Source: Erythroxylum novogranatense (Eukaryota; Streptophyta; Magnoliopsida; Malpighiales; Erythroxylaceae). Taken from it: a DNA stretch of 64,000 nucleotides. The DNA lies in assembly GCA_029891385.1 (NCBI GenBank), contig CM057234.1, forward strand, positions 21,872,350-21,936,349, in the 5' to 3' direction. A model generated the notes under the pieces. That model made no database searches. It had not been told where the DNA came from and saw only the letters and a program-made list of their open reading frames with translations. Below are positions 44,692-57,058 of the stretch, in pieces. Both the position numbers and the translations under genes were made by a program. Every line of letters starts with the position of its first letter. Positions within the stretch are counted from its first letter, which is position 1.

Positions 44692-46737
44692 GTTTCGAGC
44701 AGGAGATTGGATGAAAGGAAGTCAAGGCCTCTGTTCGATTGTACTTGTCTTGTGTTTTATGCATTTGGGATTTTAGTTTTGTATATGGCTTGAAAATGCC
44801 ATTAAGGTTTGAAATGTATTTATTTTGGAATGTGAATTGTGATTGTATATGAATATGATCGGTTTGGGTTTGAATTGGTTTTATGATGTATGTGAATTAT
44901 GAATTGAGGTATGGATTATGAAATTGTGTAAGGACTTGAGCTATGGACTTGGATTTGTGTATGGCTATGAATGTGAATTATGGTTTTATATATTACTGAA
45001 TTGAGATGAGATGAATATGAATGGTTTTGTATATAAAATTGGTTGTATGGAAAAGATTGAATAAAGATGCATAAGATGAGAAAGAAAGAAAAAAAATTGG
45101 ATTTGATTGGTTTAGATTAGATGTCTTAAGCTTTCCAACGCAAACTTTTTCTTTGCTAATTGTGTTCGGATGTTAGGTTCAGTTTTTTTATTCCGTCTTT
45201 GATTCGTTTCGCTTTCATTCGCTTTGTCTTCCGATTTATGTTTCTGCTTTCGAGTCATTCGCTTCCGATTTGTGATTCGATTCGTATCCGATTTTAATTC
45301 GCCTTATGTTTCGTTTCTTTGCTTTGATTCGATTCATATTCGTTCGTATTCGTATTCGATTTCGATTTGCTTCTGATTTCGTTTTGCGTTTTGCTTTGTT
45401 CTCCGCTTCTTCTTTTCGCTTTTCCGATTAGGGTCAGGTTTCGAGATCGGGTCCCAACATGTAATTTTCAATTTTTTTTTCAAAATCAATTTTCTATTTT
45501 TCACAAAACCCACTCTCCTTTCTTCCCCACTACACAACTTTTACTACACACATCCAAAATTCACAAATTAGGTCTCGTTGGAAAGATCTTGAAAAATCCT
45601 ACAAGTTGCATAAAGAGCTTGAAATTTAATAACACCTAAAAGGGTGTCAAAAATGCACTCAAAGATACTGTCTAGTTACACATTTACCACAACAGTACAA
45701 CATCTTTCTAAAAATCATAACTTTTCATCCCCTTTGCCAAAAATTCCAAATTTTATATCAATCAAAATAGAAAAACAAATGCTACAAGTTTCGTGAACAA
45801 CATGGAAGCCAATTCCAGCTATAACCAAATCAAATTCTCAAGCAAAGCTTCTGCCTACCCAAATTATTCTCAACAATAACCCAATCTTTCAAAATTCATA
45901 ACTCCACATCCCCTTTGCGAAAATTTCCATACCATATAGAAATAAAAAGCTCAGAATATATACTACAATTCTCAAGCAGGACTTAGAACCAAATTCCATC
46001 TCTAACTAGGTCAAATCCTCCCATTAATGTGGCTGTCCAGTTAGGGTTTATGAAATCAGCATTTAACCTAAACCATAACAAAAATTTACAAATTTATATC
46101 TTACAATCCTTACATCCAAAATTCGCAAATAATACCTCATTAGAAAGATACAGCAATCCTCTACAACTTTCCAGAAGGTCACTTGAGCCAATTTCACCCT
46201 TAACAGTCCAGAATCAATATCAGAACATAAAAAGCACAAAACCTATGCACTTAGAGCATTTGCCCACCAACACACATTTTGGGCTGAATTACCACCTGAA
46301 CATTAACAGACCATAACTTTTAACCTAAAAATAAAAAAAATCATTCTTAGTGGCGTTAGAAAGTTAACACAAAAATCTTCAACTTTCATGCATACCAAAA
46401 TCACAAAATCTGTCTATTTTAGCCCAGAAAATTCTCCAAAGTTTCGAGTAAGAATTCATTTAATGCTAGAATCACAACTATTCAGCCAGCACACATATTT
46501 CAACTTCCACACAAAATTCAAGGCTCTTCAAGCCACAATTGGACATAACTTCCTTTATATGAATTCTAGCCAAATTTCTCAAGTTTAATTCAAACTAAAC
46601 CTCATCTCAATAGCACGACCATAACAAAAGTTATGACCAAAAACCCAAAACCTATATAAAAGAAATTTTCCAGATTTTAATCCTAACACAACTCCTTTCA
46701 TTCTAACCCCATTCCTACATCAATAAGCCTCCAATTT

Positions 46738-48633
46738 TGTAACACCCCACTCCCGCAAGACCCGAACCCGATATCGATGGTCATATCCGAGTCCGTGCCC
46801 CGCGAGGGTGGCGTGCTACAACATTCATTCAAAACTCAGTATGAACTTTATGTTTTATTTTTTTTTCTTCAAACACATCCACATCAATATTTTTGTGGAA
46901 ACAATACACACGAACAATTCGATGGCCTCAGGGCCCTTTTTATAAATCCCATTTATATCAGTTAGTGAATTTACAATTTGACTTAATTAGTCATACAAAA
47001 ATTCAGAAAAATAAAATACACTAATGCAAGCTAATGCAGACGCGAACTAATCCTGACCTCTATCCGTTACTTGAATGTTGTAAGTATACTCCCGTTGACC
47101 TAACGGGGTATTCTTCTTATCCTGAAAAATAGTTGCAATTTTGGGTGAGTTTGCGAACTCAATGAGAAACCATTATCGATGGTTCACCCAATTCATACAA
47201 TACGCAAATAGCGTACAGATTGTCACAATAATACATTCAGAATATCGCATAGCCGTTTACAAATCATTTCCCAGTAGCCTATTCAAAATATCACATAGCA
47301 GTTTACAATATCATAATGCACTCTTGCCTTTTTCCCATTTACTATATTCAATCAAAATGTATATGTAATGCATATGTGACACTTTCCCATTTTATTACAG
47401 TGTTGTGACCGAGCGCTTAAACAGTGAACAATATTCAGTAGACGCGTCTAAGGAGTAAGAGTGCCCTCTGGGTATGCACTATCTCCCTTCGAGCTCGAGG
47501 CTCTTTTCAGTATTAGTGACAACTCAGGTCACAACTATTATTATCCGTTTATGTATTTGTGTATGAATGCAATATGCCCAATATATCACCAATCACATTG
47601 CCACTAAAACCTATTTATCAAAATATACATAATATCATATAGTCACAAAATCACATTGCAGTCCAATCCAATTTATCCAAATCAAACATATCATTCTCAG
47701 TCATACAGATTTTCATACAGTCACAATTTTTCACATTCACAGCCAGTTTACACTTCAATGTCCAATTCCCATTCCTTCGGACCTTCGGTCCGACATTTCA
47801 GTCATAATCAGTTTTCACATAAACACCATTATTCTCACGTAATTATCGATGCAGTAACTATAAACAATTAGAAATTGAGGAACCAACTAGGTTACTCACC
47901 TGTAACTTCCGAGCTACTGCCTGGAAGTCTCAGCAATATCCATGGAATGTCGTTCTAACGATGCCTCTATAATAGTCAAATAATTACCCATGTTACCAAA
48001 AGCACAATCAGAAAGGTTCACAAATGCACATGCTGCAATGCAAAAATATACAATGCATATTCGTGACATTCCCGACGCTATACCCCAATTTCACTATCTT
48101 TGCCTTGAAACCCACTTTTCATTCTATGAACACTATAACATTGAGACAATACCCTTATTCTTATGATAGAATCTAACTTTTCACCCAATTGTTCAATTAT
48201 GACCCATTTGATTTCAGTATCATATCATGGAAATTCCACACTGTTTCCTTTCTAAAAAATTCAGTTCAATTCACCACATCATACCACTAAAATATTCCCA
48301 AGTAAAACCTCAAAATCAATGTCATCTTGAATCAGATCAAGTTCGCCCAGTATACTCTATTTCTGAAACCTCAAAAGCATTGAATTTATTTCAGAGTCTC
48401 AAAATGATACTTCAATTTTCATGAAACAATCCTTAGGTTGTAATAGGAAACCATATTCAACTTTCTTTCAATATTTAAGATCTCACTCATTTGATTTCAA
48501 ACTTTCTTTCTTTATCTCAATTGTAGACCTCCCTCTCTAGTTTATAACGAATCAAAAATCACCTCAATTGAAGGTCTATACCAATAGTTATGACCCAAAA
48601 ACAAAACTATTTCAGTTCAAAAAATGTTGGACC
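46738..48633 (-). repeat. Tekay-type LTR, truncated by next insertion
   Basis: Opens tgtaacaccccactcccg, continues with the hairpin terminus, the gagtttgcgaactc and aaccattatcgatggtt hairpins, an acceptor (47122-47124), the gttgtgaccgagcgc word and the donor GTGAGTAAC (47891-47899). It then continues to 48633. It is the same family as gypsy A and C LTRs. No PBS precedes it, so it is either a solo LTR or the remnant of another element. Its other end lies beyond the insertion at 48634. Confidence 0.7.
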
Positions 48634-49516
48634 CCAATTTGTAAGTGGAATTTGGAAATATTCAGTGAAATTAAACGAGTGGTTTTATGTAAGTATTGTG
48701 AAATAAAGGTAATTGTGCTTTGAAGAAATTCATGAGAAAAAGAATTATTGGGTTTTGATTATTTTGATTTTTGTAGAGATTGTATAGTTTATGAACATTT
48801 AAGTGGATGAGTTGATTAAAATGAAGTTGAATAGCAAGAATTAAAAAGAAAAAGTGTGAAAATTTGAAGAATTTAGAATGTATGACTTTGGGGATGAATT
48901 GTGATAAAAATTTTGACTTTAGAGTTGACTTTTTGTTTGAGGCAAAATTTGAGAAAATGGTCTTCTGGAAACTTGTAATTTATGTTAAAAGCTTTCTGTC
49001 ACCATAAAGTTTGCAATTTTTCGATATCAGAAGTGAAAGTTATGATCAGTCAAAGTTTAGGTGTGTTATCGGTTGACTTATGTTATGGCTAAACCTATGA
49101 CTGACAAATTGACCTCATTAGAGGTCAAATTGATTTTTATGTCCTTCATGAAAGTAGTAGGTGACTTTTTGATCTTCGCAGCGATATAATATGAGGTGTT
49201 CGAACTTTGGAGTTGAAAGATAGAAATTTCCAAAGTTGAGTCCTTGTTTAGGGATTTATTAATTGGGCAAAATCTTTGATTAGAAATTTGACCACATTAG
49301 AGACTGAATTAGTTGTGGAGCTCTACATGGAAGTTGTAGAAAGTCCTTTAAACTTTCTAGTGATACCAAATTTGTTAATTTTGGAGTTCAGGAGCAAAAG
49401 ATATGATTTGAAAATTTTGAAAGTTTCCTGCAGATCCAGATTTCATCCTTAGATGTGGCCACGCCTAGTCTCTAAGTTTCTTAGACGTGCCCACACCTAA
49501 TCGCTAAATGTCCTCC
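48634..49516 (+). repeat. Plus-strand large-LTR-family LTR, 5' part only
   Basis: Starts tgttggaccccaattt and runs through several modules (gttatgatcagtcaaag, aatttttcgatatcagaag) that are reverse complements of 7250-7400. It ends in a short gtggccacgcctag island-like stretch, after which gypsy B's LTR end begins. The exact junction (about 49440-49520) is uncertain. Confidence 0.65.
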
Positions 49517-49782
49517 TCATAAGCCCACTACACATAATCCACTTATTTCTAATCCTCCTTCTTCTTATTCCACTTATTCTATAAAGCCCATTCTTTCCAA
49601 CATTAAATTCTAACCCTTCACTTGATTTCCAAAAATTCTAATTCCCAATCATACATGCTAATCCCAAGACTCAATAAAATATATTTCTATATAAACACAT
49701 AATTAAAACAATTAAAGCAAGAATAGTAAATAAATTAATAAATAATCAATTAAATAAACGAAAAAAATTTTGGGGCCCAACA
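49517..49782 (-). repeat. 3' LTR remnant of gypsy B
   Basis: Matches 59662-59927 almost exactly, from ataagcccactacaca to ggggcccaaca. On the minus strand this is the first ~266 bp of the LTR; the remainder is missing. Confidence 0.85.
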
Positions 49783-50556
49783 ATTCTCCCCTCCTAAAAG
49801 AATTTCGTCCTCGAAATCCTTACCTGAGTTCATGAAGAGGTAGGGATACTTCTCCTTCATAGCTTCCAAAGGCTCCCATGTCGCTTCCTCGGTCGAATGG
49901 TTCCTCCATAAGACCTTAACCAGTTTCACAATCTTGTTCCTTAACACTTTTTCCTTTGAATCTAAGATCTCCACTGGTTGCTCCTCATAAGTCAAATGCT
50001 CTCTCAACTGAACCTCTGAAGGTCGAACTATATGCGAAGGATCTGATCTGTACTTCCTTAGCATCGACACATGAAACACATTGTGAATCTTAGACAACTC
50101 CAATGGCAAATCTAACTTATAAGCCAAAGGTCCAATCCTCTCAATAATCTTATAGGGACCTATATACCTCGGGCTAAGCTTGCCCTTCTTACCAAATCTC
50201 AAAACACCTTTCCATGGAGAAGCTCTAAGAAATACCTTCTCACCCACTTCAAATTCCATCTCTTTCCTATGGGCATCTGTGTAAGTCTTCATCCTATCTT
50301 GAGCTGCTTTAAGCCTCTGTTTTACCAATTTGACTTTATCCACTGTAACCTGTACTAACTCAGGTCCTACAAGCTTCCTCTCACCTTCCGCATCCCAACA
50401 TAAAGGAGTCTTGTATCTCCTACCATACAAAGCCTCATAAGGTGCCATCTGAATTCCCGAGTGATAGGAATTATTGTAAGCAAACTCAATCAAAGGTAGG
50501 TGATCATCCCACGAACCTTTGAAATCCAACGCGCAAGCTCTCAACATAGCCTCCAA
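49783..50556 (-). pseudogene. Integrase C-terminus, GPY/F region and chromodomain, gypsy B
   Basis: The order is EFAYNNSYHSGIQMAPYEAL, then the GPY/F-type motif [29 protein letters not shown], and a chromodomain with EEQPVEILDSK and VKVLWRNHSTEEATWEP. The chromodomain looks complete. In chromoviruses it binds heterochromatin marks and biases insertion there, which fits the nested setting. Confidence 0.9.
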
Positions 50557-50949
50557 AGTCCGTATCGTCCTCTCCGACTATCCATCAGTCTGTGGATGGA
50601 AAGCTGTACTGAAATGCAATCTAGTCGCCAGAGCCTCCTGCAAACTTTCCTAAAATCTGGAGGTAAACCTAGGATCCCTATCAGACACTATCGAACTCGT
50701 AATCCCATGAAGTCTGATTACCTCATCTACATACTTCTTAGCCAAAACATTCAAATAATTCGTCTGTTTAATTGGCAATAAGTGTGCCGACTTGGTCAAC
50801 CTATCAACAATCACCCAAATAGCGTCATGCTTCCTGCTAGTCCTCGGTAAACCCATCAGAAAATCCATAGAAATCTTCTCCTATTTCCATTCCGGAATCG
50901 GCAAAGGATTAAGCTTGCCTGAAGGTGCTTGGTGTTCAGCTTTAACTTG
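50557..50949 (-). pseudogene. Integrase catalytic core, gypsy B
   Basis: The first catalytic Asp is in [15 protein letters not shown], the second in [14 protein letters not shown], and the catalytic Glu is just after a stop in the PQTDG/SERT motif. Stops at 50578, 50650 and 50881 interrupt an otherwise readable frame. Confidence 0.88.
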
Positions 50950-51783
50950 CTAACACACTAAACATCTTTTAGCATACTCTGCCACATCTTTCCTCATTCC
51001 CTTCCACCAGAAATGGTCTTTCAAATCCCAATACATCTTAGAACTCCCTGGGTGTATTGCATAAGGAGCGTTATACACTTCATCAAGGATCTCATCCTTC
51101 AGCTCTAACACATCTGGAACACACAATCTGTCACCCATAACCATCAATCCATCTTCCTTTACCTCTACATCAGAGGGCTTGCCATCTTTTATCTCTGCTC
51201 TAAGCTTACTCAAGTACTTATCTCGTTCCTGCAATTCTTTGATCTTCTCCCTCAACACTGGTCTCACTTTGAAATTTGCCAAAATACAGTCAGGCTCAAC
51301 TTGCCTCAATGTCACATCAAGTCTGGCTAATTCCTTCAGTAAAGGAAGGTACACTGTCTCCACATGTGCCATGGTAGACTTCCTACTCAATGCACCAGCT
51401 ACCACATTAGCTTTCCCCGGATGGTAGTCTATCACCAAATCATAATCTTTTAATAACTCCAACCATTGCCTCTGCCTCAAATTCAACTCTTTCTGAGTCA
51501 TCAAGTACTTAAGGCTCTTATGGTCCGTAAATACTCTAGTAGTAACTCCATACAAGTAGTGTCTCCAAATCTTCAATGTGAAAATAATAGCAGCCAACTC
51601 CAAATCATGAATAGGGTAGTTCATCTCATAAGGCTTCAATTGCCTAGAAGCATAGGCAATCACTTTCTCTCCTTGTATCAATACACATCCTAAACCCTTC
51701 CTGGAAGCTTCATTGTAGACAATGTATCCATCATCACCATAGGGTAATGTCAAAATCGGTGCAGTAGTAAGCCTATTCTTCAA
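50950..51783 (-). pseudogene. RNase H and integrase HHCC domain, gypsy B
   Basis: RNase H words are [20 protein letters not shown], then DHKSLKYLM and [16 protein letters not shown]. Two of the usual acidic positions look altered: the motif usually read as CDAS is NEAS here, and the usual ADALSR is AGALSR. The HHCC domain follows as [18 protein letters not shown] and CLVC, cut by a stop at 50950. Confidence 0.88.
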
Positions 51784-51813
51784 TTCCTCAAAACTACTCT
51801 GGCACTCCTCAAT

Positions 51814-52860
51814 CTACTCAAACTTCTTATTCTTTCTCGTCAATTTGGAAAGTGGAGCAGCTATCATAGAAAAGCCCTCCACAAACCTCCTGTAATATCC
51901 AGCTCGTCCCAAGAAACTTCTCACTTCAGCCACATTCTTAGGTGCTTCCCATTTAACCACAGCCTCTATCTTTTGTGGATACACATGCACTCCACGCTCT
52001 GAAATCACATACCCGAGAAATACTACTTTCCTTAACCAAAATTCGCACTTATCGAATTTGGCATACAGCTCATTCTTTCTCAAAGTCTCTAAAGCAACCC
52101 TCAAATGATCCTCATGCTCCCCATCACTCTTAGAATATACCAATATATCATCAATAAAGACAATGATAAATTGATCTAGGAAAGACTTGAAAACTATATT
52201 CATCAAATCCATTAAGACTGCAGGAGCATTCGTTAACCCGAAAGGCATAACCAAAAACTCAAAGTGGCCATACCTCGTCCTAAAAGCAGTCTTTGACACA
52301 TCGGTCTCCTTAATCCTCAACTGATGATAACCCAATCTCAAATCTATTTTGGAAAAGACTCTTGCCCCTTGCAATTGATCAAACAAATCATCTATGCGCG
52401 GGAGCGGATATCTATTCTTAATGGTGGCCTGATTCAGCTTCCTATAATCCACACACATTCGCAACGACCCATCTTTCTTCTTCACAAAGAGAACCGGAGC
52501 TCCCCAAGGCGAAGAGCTCGGCCTAATGTAACCCTTCTCTAACAGATCCTCCAATTGCTCCTTAATCTCTCTCAATTCTGCCGGGGCCATCCGGTAAGGC
52601 GGAATCGAAATCGGCGTAGTACCTGGAAGAAGCTCAACGGGAAACTCAATTTCCCTCGGAGGAGGTAGTCCTGGCAATTCTTCAAGAAAGACGTCCGGGA
52701 ATTCCCTGACTACAGGAAGGTCTTCCAACCTCCCTCTATCTGCCTTCGTGTCTAACAAATAGGCCAAATACGCTTCACACCCCTTACTCATCAATCTCTC
52801 TGCTGACATAGCTGAAACAATCCGAGGCGGACTGACTCTTCTATCTCCCACAAATACCAC
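51814..52860 (-). pseudogene. Reverse transcriptase, gypsy B
   Basis: This 348-residue frame contains [17 protein letters not shown], then [48 protein letters not shown] and the catalytic [10 protein letters not shown] (about 52135-52160). It ends in [16 protein letters not shown]. All three catalytic Asp positions are visible, so this is the best-kept domain in the window. It is bounded by stops at 52876 and 51814. Confidence 0.93.
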
Positions 52861-52875
52861 TTTTCTGCCATTCTC

Positions 52876-53370
52876 TTACTCGAATTCCACTGTCTTCTGC
52901 TTGCAGTCTAAGTTGGCATGATACTTCTCTAATGTATCCATACCTAGGATCACATCCAATCCTCCCATCTTCAAATGCATCAAATCCACCATAAACTTCC
53001 CTCCACTAATCTCTATCTCACAGTCTCTATACACTTGACTTATAACAATAAACTGGCCGATCGGAGTACTCACCATCAGTGGAGTATCCAATTGGCTCAA
53101 GACTCTACCACATACAGTTCTACCCGATAACACAAAAGAGTGGGTAGAACCCGGATCAATCAAAGCAAGAACATCAACATCAAACAGTTTAATCATACCC
53201 GTTACCACTTCTGGAGCGGTCTCTGCCTCCTCTCGAGTCATAGCAAACACTCTAGCTGGTGCTTGCCCCCTGGATTTGTCTGGAGGATAAGCTCTCTTAG
53301 GTACACCAGAGCTACCCACTTTCGTCACAACTTTCTGTCCTACTGCCTCTGTCCTTCTGGAAGCTTGCAT
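52876..53370 (-). pseudogene. Protease, gypsy B
   Basis: The aspartic protease site is ALIDPGSTHSFVLSGR, preceded by RVFAMTREEAETAPEVVTG. The C-terminal flap region VILGMDTLEKYHANLDC is also conserved. It is in frame with both gag and RT. Confidence 0.9.
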
Positions 53371-54516
53371 CTATGACCCCTCTCTTCTGTCCGGCTTAGG
53401 ACAAAATTTGGCTATGTCTCCTTTCTGTCCACAATTAAAGCATGCTCCTGAAAATCTGCGACATTCCCCTCTATGGAGATTCCCACAATGCTCACATTTA
53501 GGAAGAGGTAGTCTCTCCCCATCTCCTCTTCTACCGCCGCCCACCGTTGAGGCTTGGTGAGAAACAGCAGAAGTCCTCGTCGGTCTAGGCCGGCTCCCAC
53601 CGGTACTCCTCTCCTCAGACTGCACAGGAAAGGTTCTGGCACTTCTCTCAGGAATAGAAGTACCACCTCCCCTCCTGAATTGCTCTCTTCCCTTCCTCTT
53701 TCTGCTAACTGCACTCTTGATGTTTTCAATGTTCTCAACCCTCAGAGCCGCTTCAACCAGCTGCTGAAAATCAGAAAAATTATGCACCACTACCTTCTCT
53801 CTGATGGCGAGATGCAAACCCAACTCAAATCAGCGGCACTTAGCAGCCTCATTGAACATCAACTCTGAAGCATACCTCTATAACTGTGTGAACCGGCGCT
53901 CATATTCAGCAACAGTCATCTCTCTCTGGGTGAGACTCAGAAACTCTCTCTGCTTCTCCTGAATGTACACCTCAGACAGATACTTCTTCCTGTACAAAGT
54001 CAGGAAGTCTCCCCATGTCAATCCCATCGGTCTCATCGACTCGCAGCAGATCTCCCACCAATGCAAGGCATCACCCTGAAGCAGACTGGCAGCATAAACC
54101 ACTCTCTCATCATCCTCGCACTCCATCTGATCCAAGACCCTTTCGGTCTTCCTCAACCAAGTCTCAGCTTCCTCAGGATCCGTGGTCCCGTGGAAATCCA
54201 CCGCTCCATACTTCCTCAGCTTGTCAAACTGTCTCCCCCTCTTAGCTGGGGCCGAACCAGAAGCCTGTGGCATTTGACCCAGAGCCTGAACAAATGCTTG
54301 GGTAAATGCCTGGAACAATCTCGGATCAAGAGCAGGCACTTGCTCAGACTGACTAGGCGACTGCTGAGTCTGAGATCGAAGGGGCTCACTACTTTGCCCT
54401 AGAGGGGCCTCAGCCACTCCCGGGGCTACGGACTCATCCGTGCTCTCCTCTCTCAGTGGAGAGTCAGGTGCAATAGAACCTTGCAGAACTCCTCGTGTCC
54501 TTCTACGAGGTGGCAT
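53371..54516 (-). pseudogene. Gag, gypsy B
   Basis: The gag core at 53878-54516 has AETWLRKTERVLDQMECEDD, then LLQGDALHWWEI and FLSLTQREMTVAEYERRF. The C-terminal part has two Cys/His clusters, CEHCGNLHRGECRRF and CFNCGQKGDIAKFCP. In the second, the ligand that is normally His is Asp, so the knuckle is probably inactive. Stops at 53878 and 53830 interrupt it. Confidence 0.88.
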
Positions 54517-54676
54517 CTTACTCCTTCAATGAAAACATTTACTAATTAGCTACATTTCTTTTTAATCTTAGTTCCTATATGTATGCATGAGATGCATGTC
54601 ACTTAATGCAAACCATCAATTCATAATGCAAACATTTAATCATATATCACAACAAAAGCCTAGGAGTGAAACCTAA

Positions 54677-54688
54677 GCTCTGATACCA
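54677..54688 (-). other. Primer-binding site of gypsy B
   Basis: An exact gctctgatacca on the plus strand, five bases before the LTR at 54694. Confidence 0.9.
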
Positions 54689-55317
54689 AACAATGTTGGA
54701 CCCCGTCTCCGAGGCCCAACATTCGGACTCACACAAGGCATACATAAGCATAGAGGACCCAAAACCAAACACATACTAACCACAAATAGAGAAACTTTTT
54801 AATAGAAGAAGAAATTGGGATTGGCTTTTTAAGAAAAAAATTGTTCCTCATGATCTCACGATTCCAACGCCACTGAAAACGCTCAATTTGGATTAGAAAT
54901 GAAAGACTTATGGTTAAAATACCATCTTAAAGAAAAATAGTGAAAACTGACCCTTAGACACGACTTCGTGTCAGAATTTGAAAACTTTAGAGGTTAAATT
55001 ACTGATCGGTTCCTTCATAAAACTTGTAGGTTTATATCTCTAGTTTAATTTAAAACAAGAATCGCCTCGATCCGAGCTTTATATCTCCAGATATCTCAAA
55101 ATTAGTAAAGTATGTTCAGACTTGATCAGCCGACCTCCACACTTTGTTTCAAACCACCTTTTTCAATTTAAAAGCAATACTGATAAATCAGATGTAGAAA
55201 GTTAGAAAAATCTCTTATAAATCCATCGCTTCAAAAATGAGGTTAATCGGAGGTCTACACAACAAGTTATGGACAAAAGAAGGGAGAGGGGTCAGTCGGC
55301 CAAAACCGACCCCCAAA

Positions 55318-55440
55318 TGACGAGCTAGCGACCAGCGCTCGCGCACGGGCGAGCGCCCAGCTCTCGGCATGGCCGAGCGCTAGCGCACGGGCGCGGGCGA
55401 GCGCCCAGCGCTCGGCACTATCCGAGCTCTAATTCCAGAC
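55318..55440. repeat. CpG-rich island in LTR of gypsy B
   Basis: Repeated variants of gagcgcccagcgctcg and gcgcacgggcgcg with strong local dyads. It lies before the tandem modules, matching the position of the islands at 6738 and 42529. Confidence 0.7.
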
Positions 55441-56390
55441 TCCGAGCTCTGTAACTTCTAACCCTCATAACTTTTGACTCCGAGCTCCAAATCAGACACG
55501 GTCGGAAGCGTTGGAAAGCTAGAAGAAAAACCTATATTTTCCAAGGACTCAAAGACAAGATCGGCCACTAAGGGAAACAAAAATTTACACTAAGACTGAT
55601 CGACTAGCTCTTCCTGAACAGTACCAGAACTTGCGACCTCCATAACTTTTGACCCAGAACTCCAAATTTAGCAAACTTAGTGTCTATGGAAAGGTAAACG
55701 AATTATCTACAAATTTCATGAAGATCACCGACCTATATTCCAACTCCATGAGGGTTAAAAAAGGGCTCAAAACTCTGCCTGACAACCTGCCATTTAGACA
55801 GCACATGCATTTAATTCCAACGACTCACACCTACCAATCAACACATCAAAATTTATTCATAAAACATCCTGAAAGAGCTCTACAGCTCGCCTAACACCAT
55901 CAAGGAGTCATAATAATCCCAAATGACCTATATCAACCCAAAAATTGCAGAAAACACAACATACTCAGAAATTACCACATGAGTGCATCAACCCAGAAAT
56001 TTCAGCACTACATCCCACTTCAACAACACTTAAACCATAAGAATTTTCCAGCGGCCTCTCCCAAAACAATAACTCAGCAGCAACTCAACAATTTAAAAGA
56101 GCTCACACACATACTATTTCCAAGATCACACACAGATCGCGAATCAACAAACTCACATGAAGAGAGTACTAAAGCTCTCCTTCTCTTCCCAATTCATAAC
56201 AAAGTTCAAGCATGGCTTTAATTACATATCAGCATATCCATCAACAGTCAAGTATAGAATACAAAATGTGTGAGATGCTCCATGTTTGATATTCTTATAA
56301 GCTAGTTACTAACTTAATACAAAAGTAACTAAATTTCTTAGAGTGATGCCCGATGCCTTGCAAGGTTCAGCTCTCAACTTGAATTTGCAC

Positions 56391-56968
56391 CTGAGGAGGG
56401 AGAATGGGGTGAGCTAATACGGCTCAGTGGCTAACATGTTTATAGCCATCGGGTAATGAGCCACACAACAATTCATTAACAATACGAAACAATAGCAATT
56501 TATCATATAAAGCTCAAATAATCCAAAATCATCACATAAGCATAACATGAGAGTTTATATCAGTCAAACACCTATTATGCATCATAAACACAAATAAATG
56601 ATGGAATGCACACATTTGGCTCGAGAGTTCCATAAACACGACAGAAACTGAAGTTTACCGTAAACACGATGAGTCTATTTTTGGATCTCGTGGGCCACAA
56701 GCGGGCTGCCAGAAGAAGATAAAAGGGGGGTCAACGTGCACGTGACTTATCGAAGTAGGTTCTCTCTCGCCCAATCACAACTAATTTATGATCACATATT
56801 CAAGCACAAGGCTAGCATTTTATGCTTCTTTCATTCTTTCGAATTATCATAGTTTCACACTTTACTTTCAAATCAAAGGAAATACACTTTCAATATGCGC
56901 ATAATTATCAAAGATAGAACACATAGGGCATTTACCCATTACACAACAACTATAAAAATGTTACCCAC
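56391..56968 (-). other. Candidate LTR intron in gypsy B
   Basis: Minus-strand donor GATAG|GTGGGTAAC and acceptor CATTCTCCCTCCTCAG|GTGC enclose 578 nt. The donor word and the pyrimidine-rich acceptor are shared with LTRs that are otherwise diverged. Confidence 0.5.
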
Positions 56969-57058
56969 CTATCGTCGGTATCAGAATTCAAGATTGCCCT
57001 TCCTCCTTGTCTTGAGTGGGATTTTCTTGAGTTCTTTCAATTAAATCATACTTCATTC

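Larger units (their letters stand above)
41417..45459 (+). mobile_element. Solo LTR of the large-LTR family, plus strand
   Basis: Complete 4.04 kb LTR from tgttggaccctg to atcgggtcccaaca, flanked on both sides by the perfect 5-bp duplication tgtaa (41412-41416 and 45460-45464). No internal region, PBS or second LTR is present, so it is a solo LTR, normally formed by LTR-LTR recombination. In order it contains tandem modules (41480-42500), a CpG island (42529-42722), a TATA box (43366-43373), a purine-rich leader, donors (43609, 44044) and an acceptor (44690-44691). Confidence 0.9.
39664..46737 (-). repeat. 5' LTR of gypsy C, rearranged and interrupted
   Basis: Starts tgtaacaccccac beside the PBS. 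The blocks at 39880-40060 (for example ctaaaaattagaaacctat) match gypsy A's LTR at 16390-16500. The sequence is interrupted by an inverted LTR piece (about 40356-41362) and a solo LTR (41417-45459). It continues at 45465-46737 with LTR modules matching gypsy A's 16700-17900. Its right end is not reached before another LTR begins at 46738. Boundaries within it are approximate. Confidence 0.55.
49750..54516 (-). pseudogene. Gag-pol polyprotein gene of gypsy B (single frame, nine stops)
   Basis: All open pieces on the minus strand share one frame over 4.77 kb. In-frame stops are at 53878-53880, 53830-53832, 53371-53373, 52876-52878, 51814-51816, 50950-50952, 50881-50883, 50650-50652 and 50578-50580. 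No frameshift is needed anywhere. The start Met is at 54516 (MPPRRRTRG), shortly after the PBS. The terminal stop lies 33 bp inside the 3' LTR, after the chromodomain. The component domains are listed separately. Confidence 0.9.
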
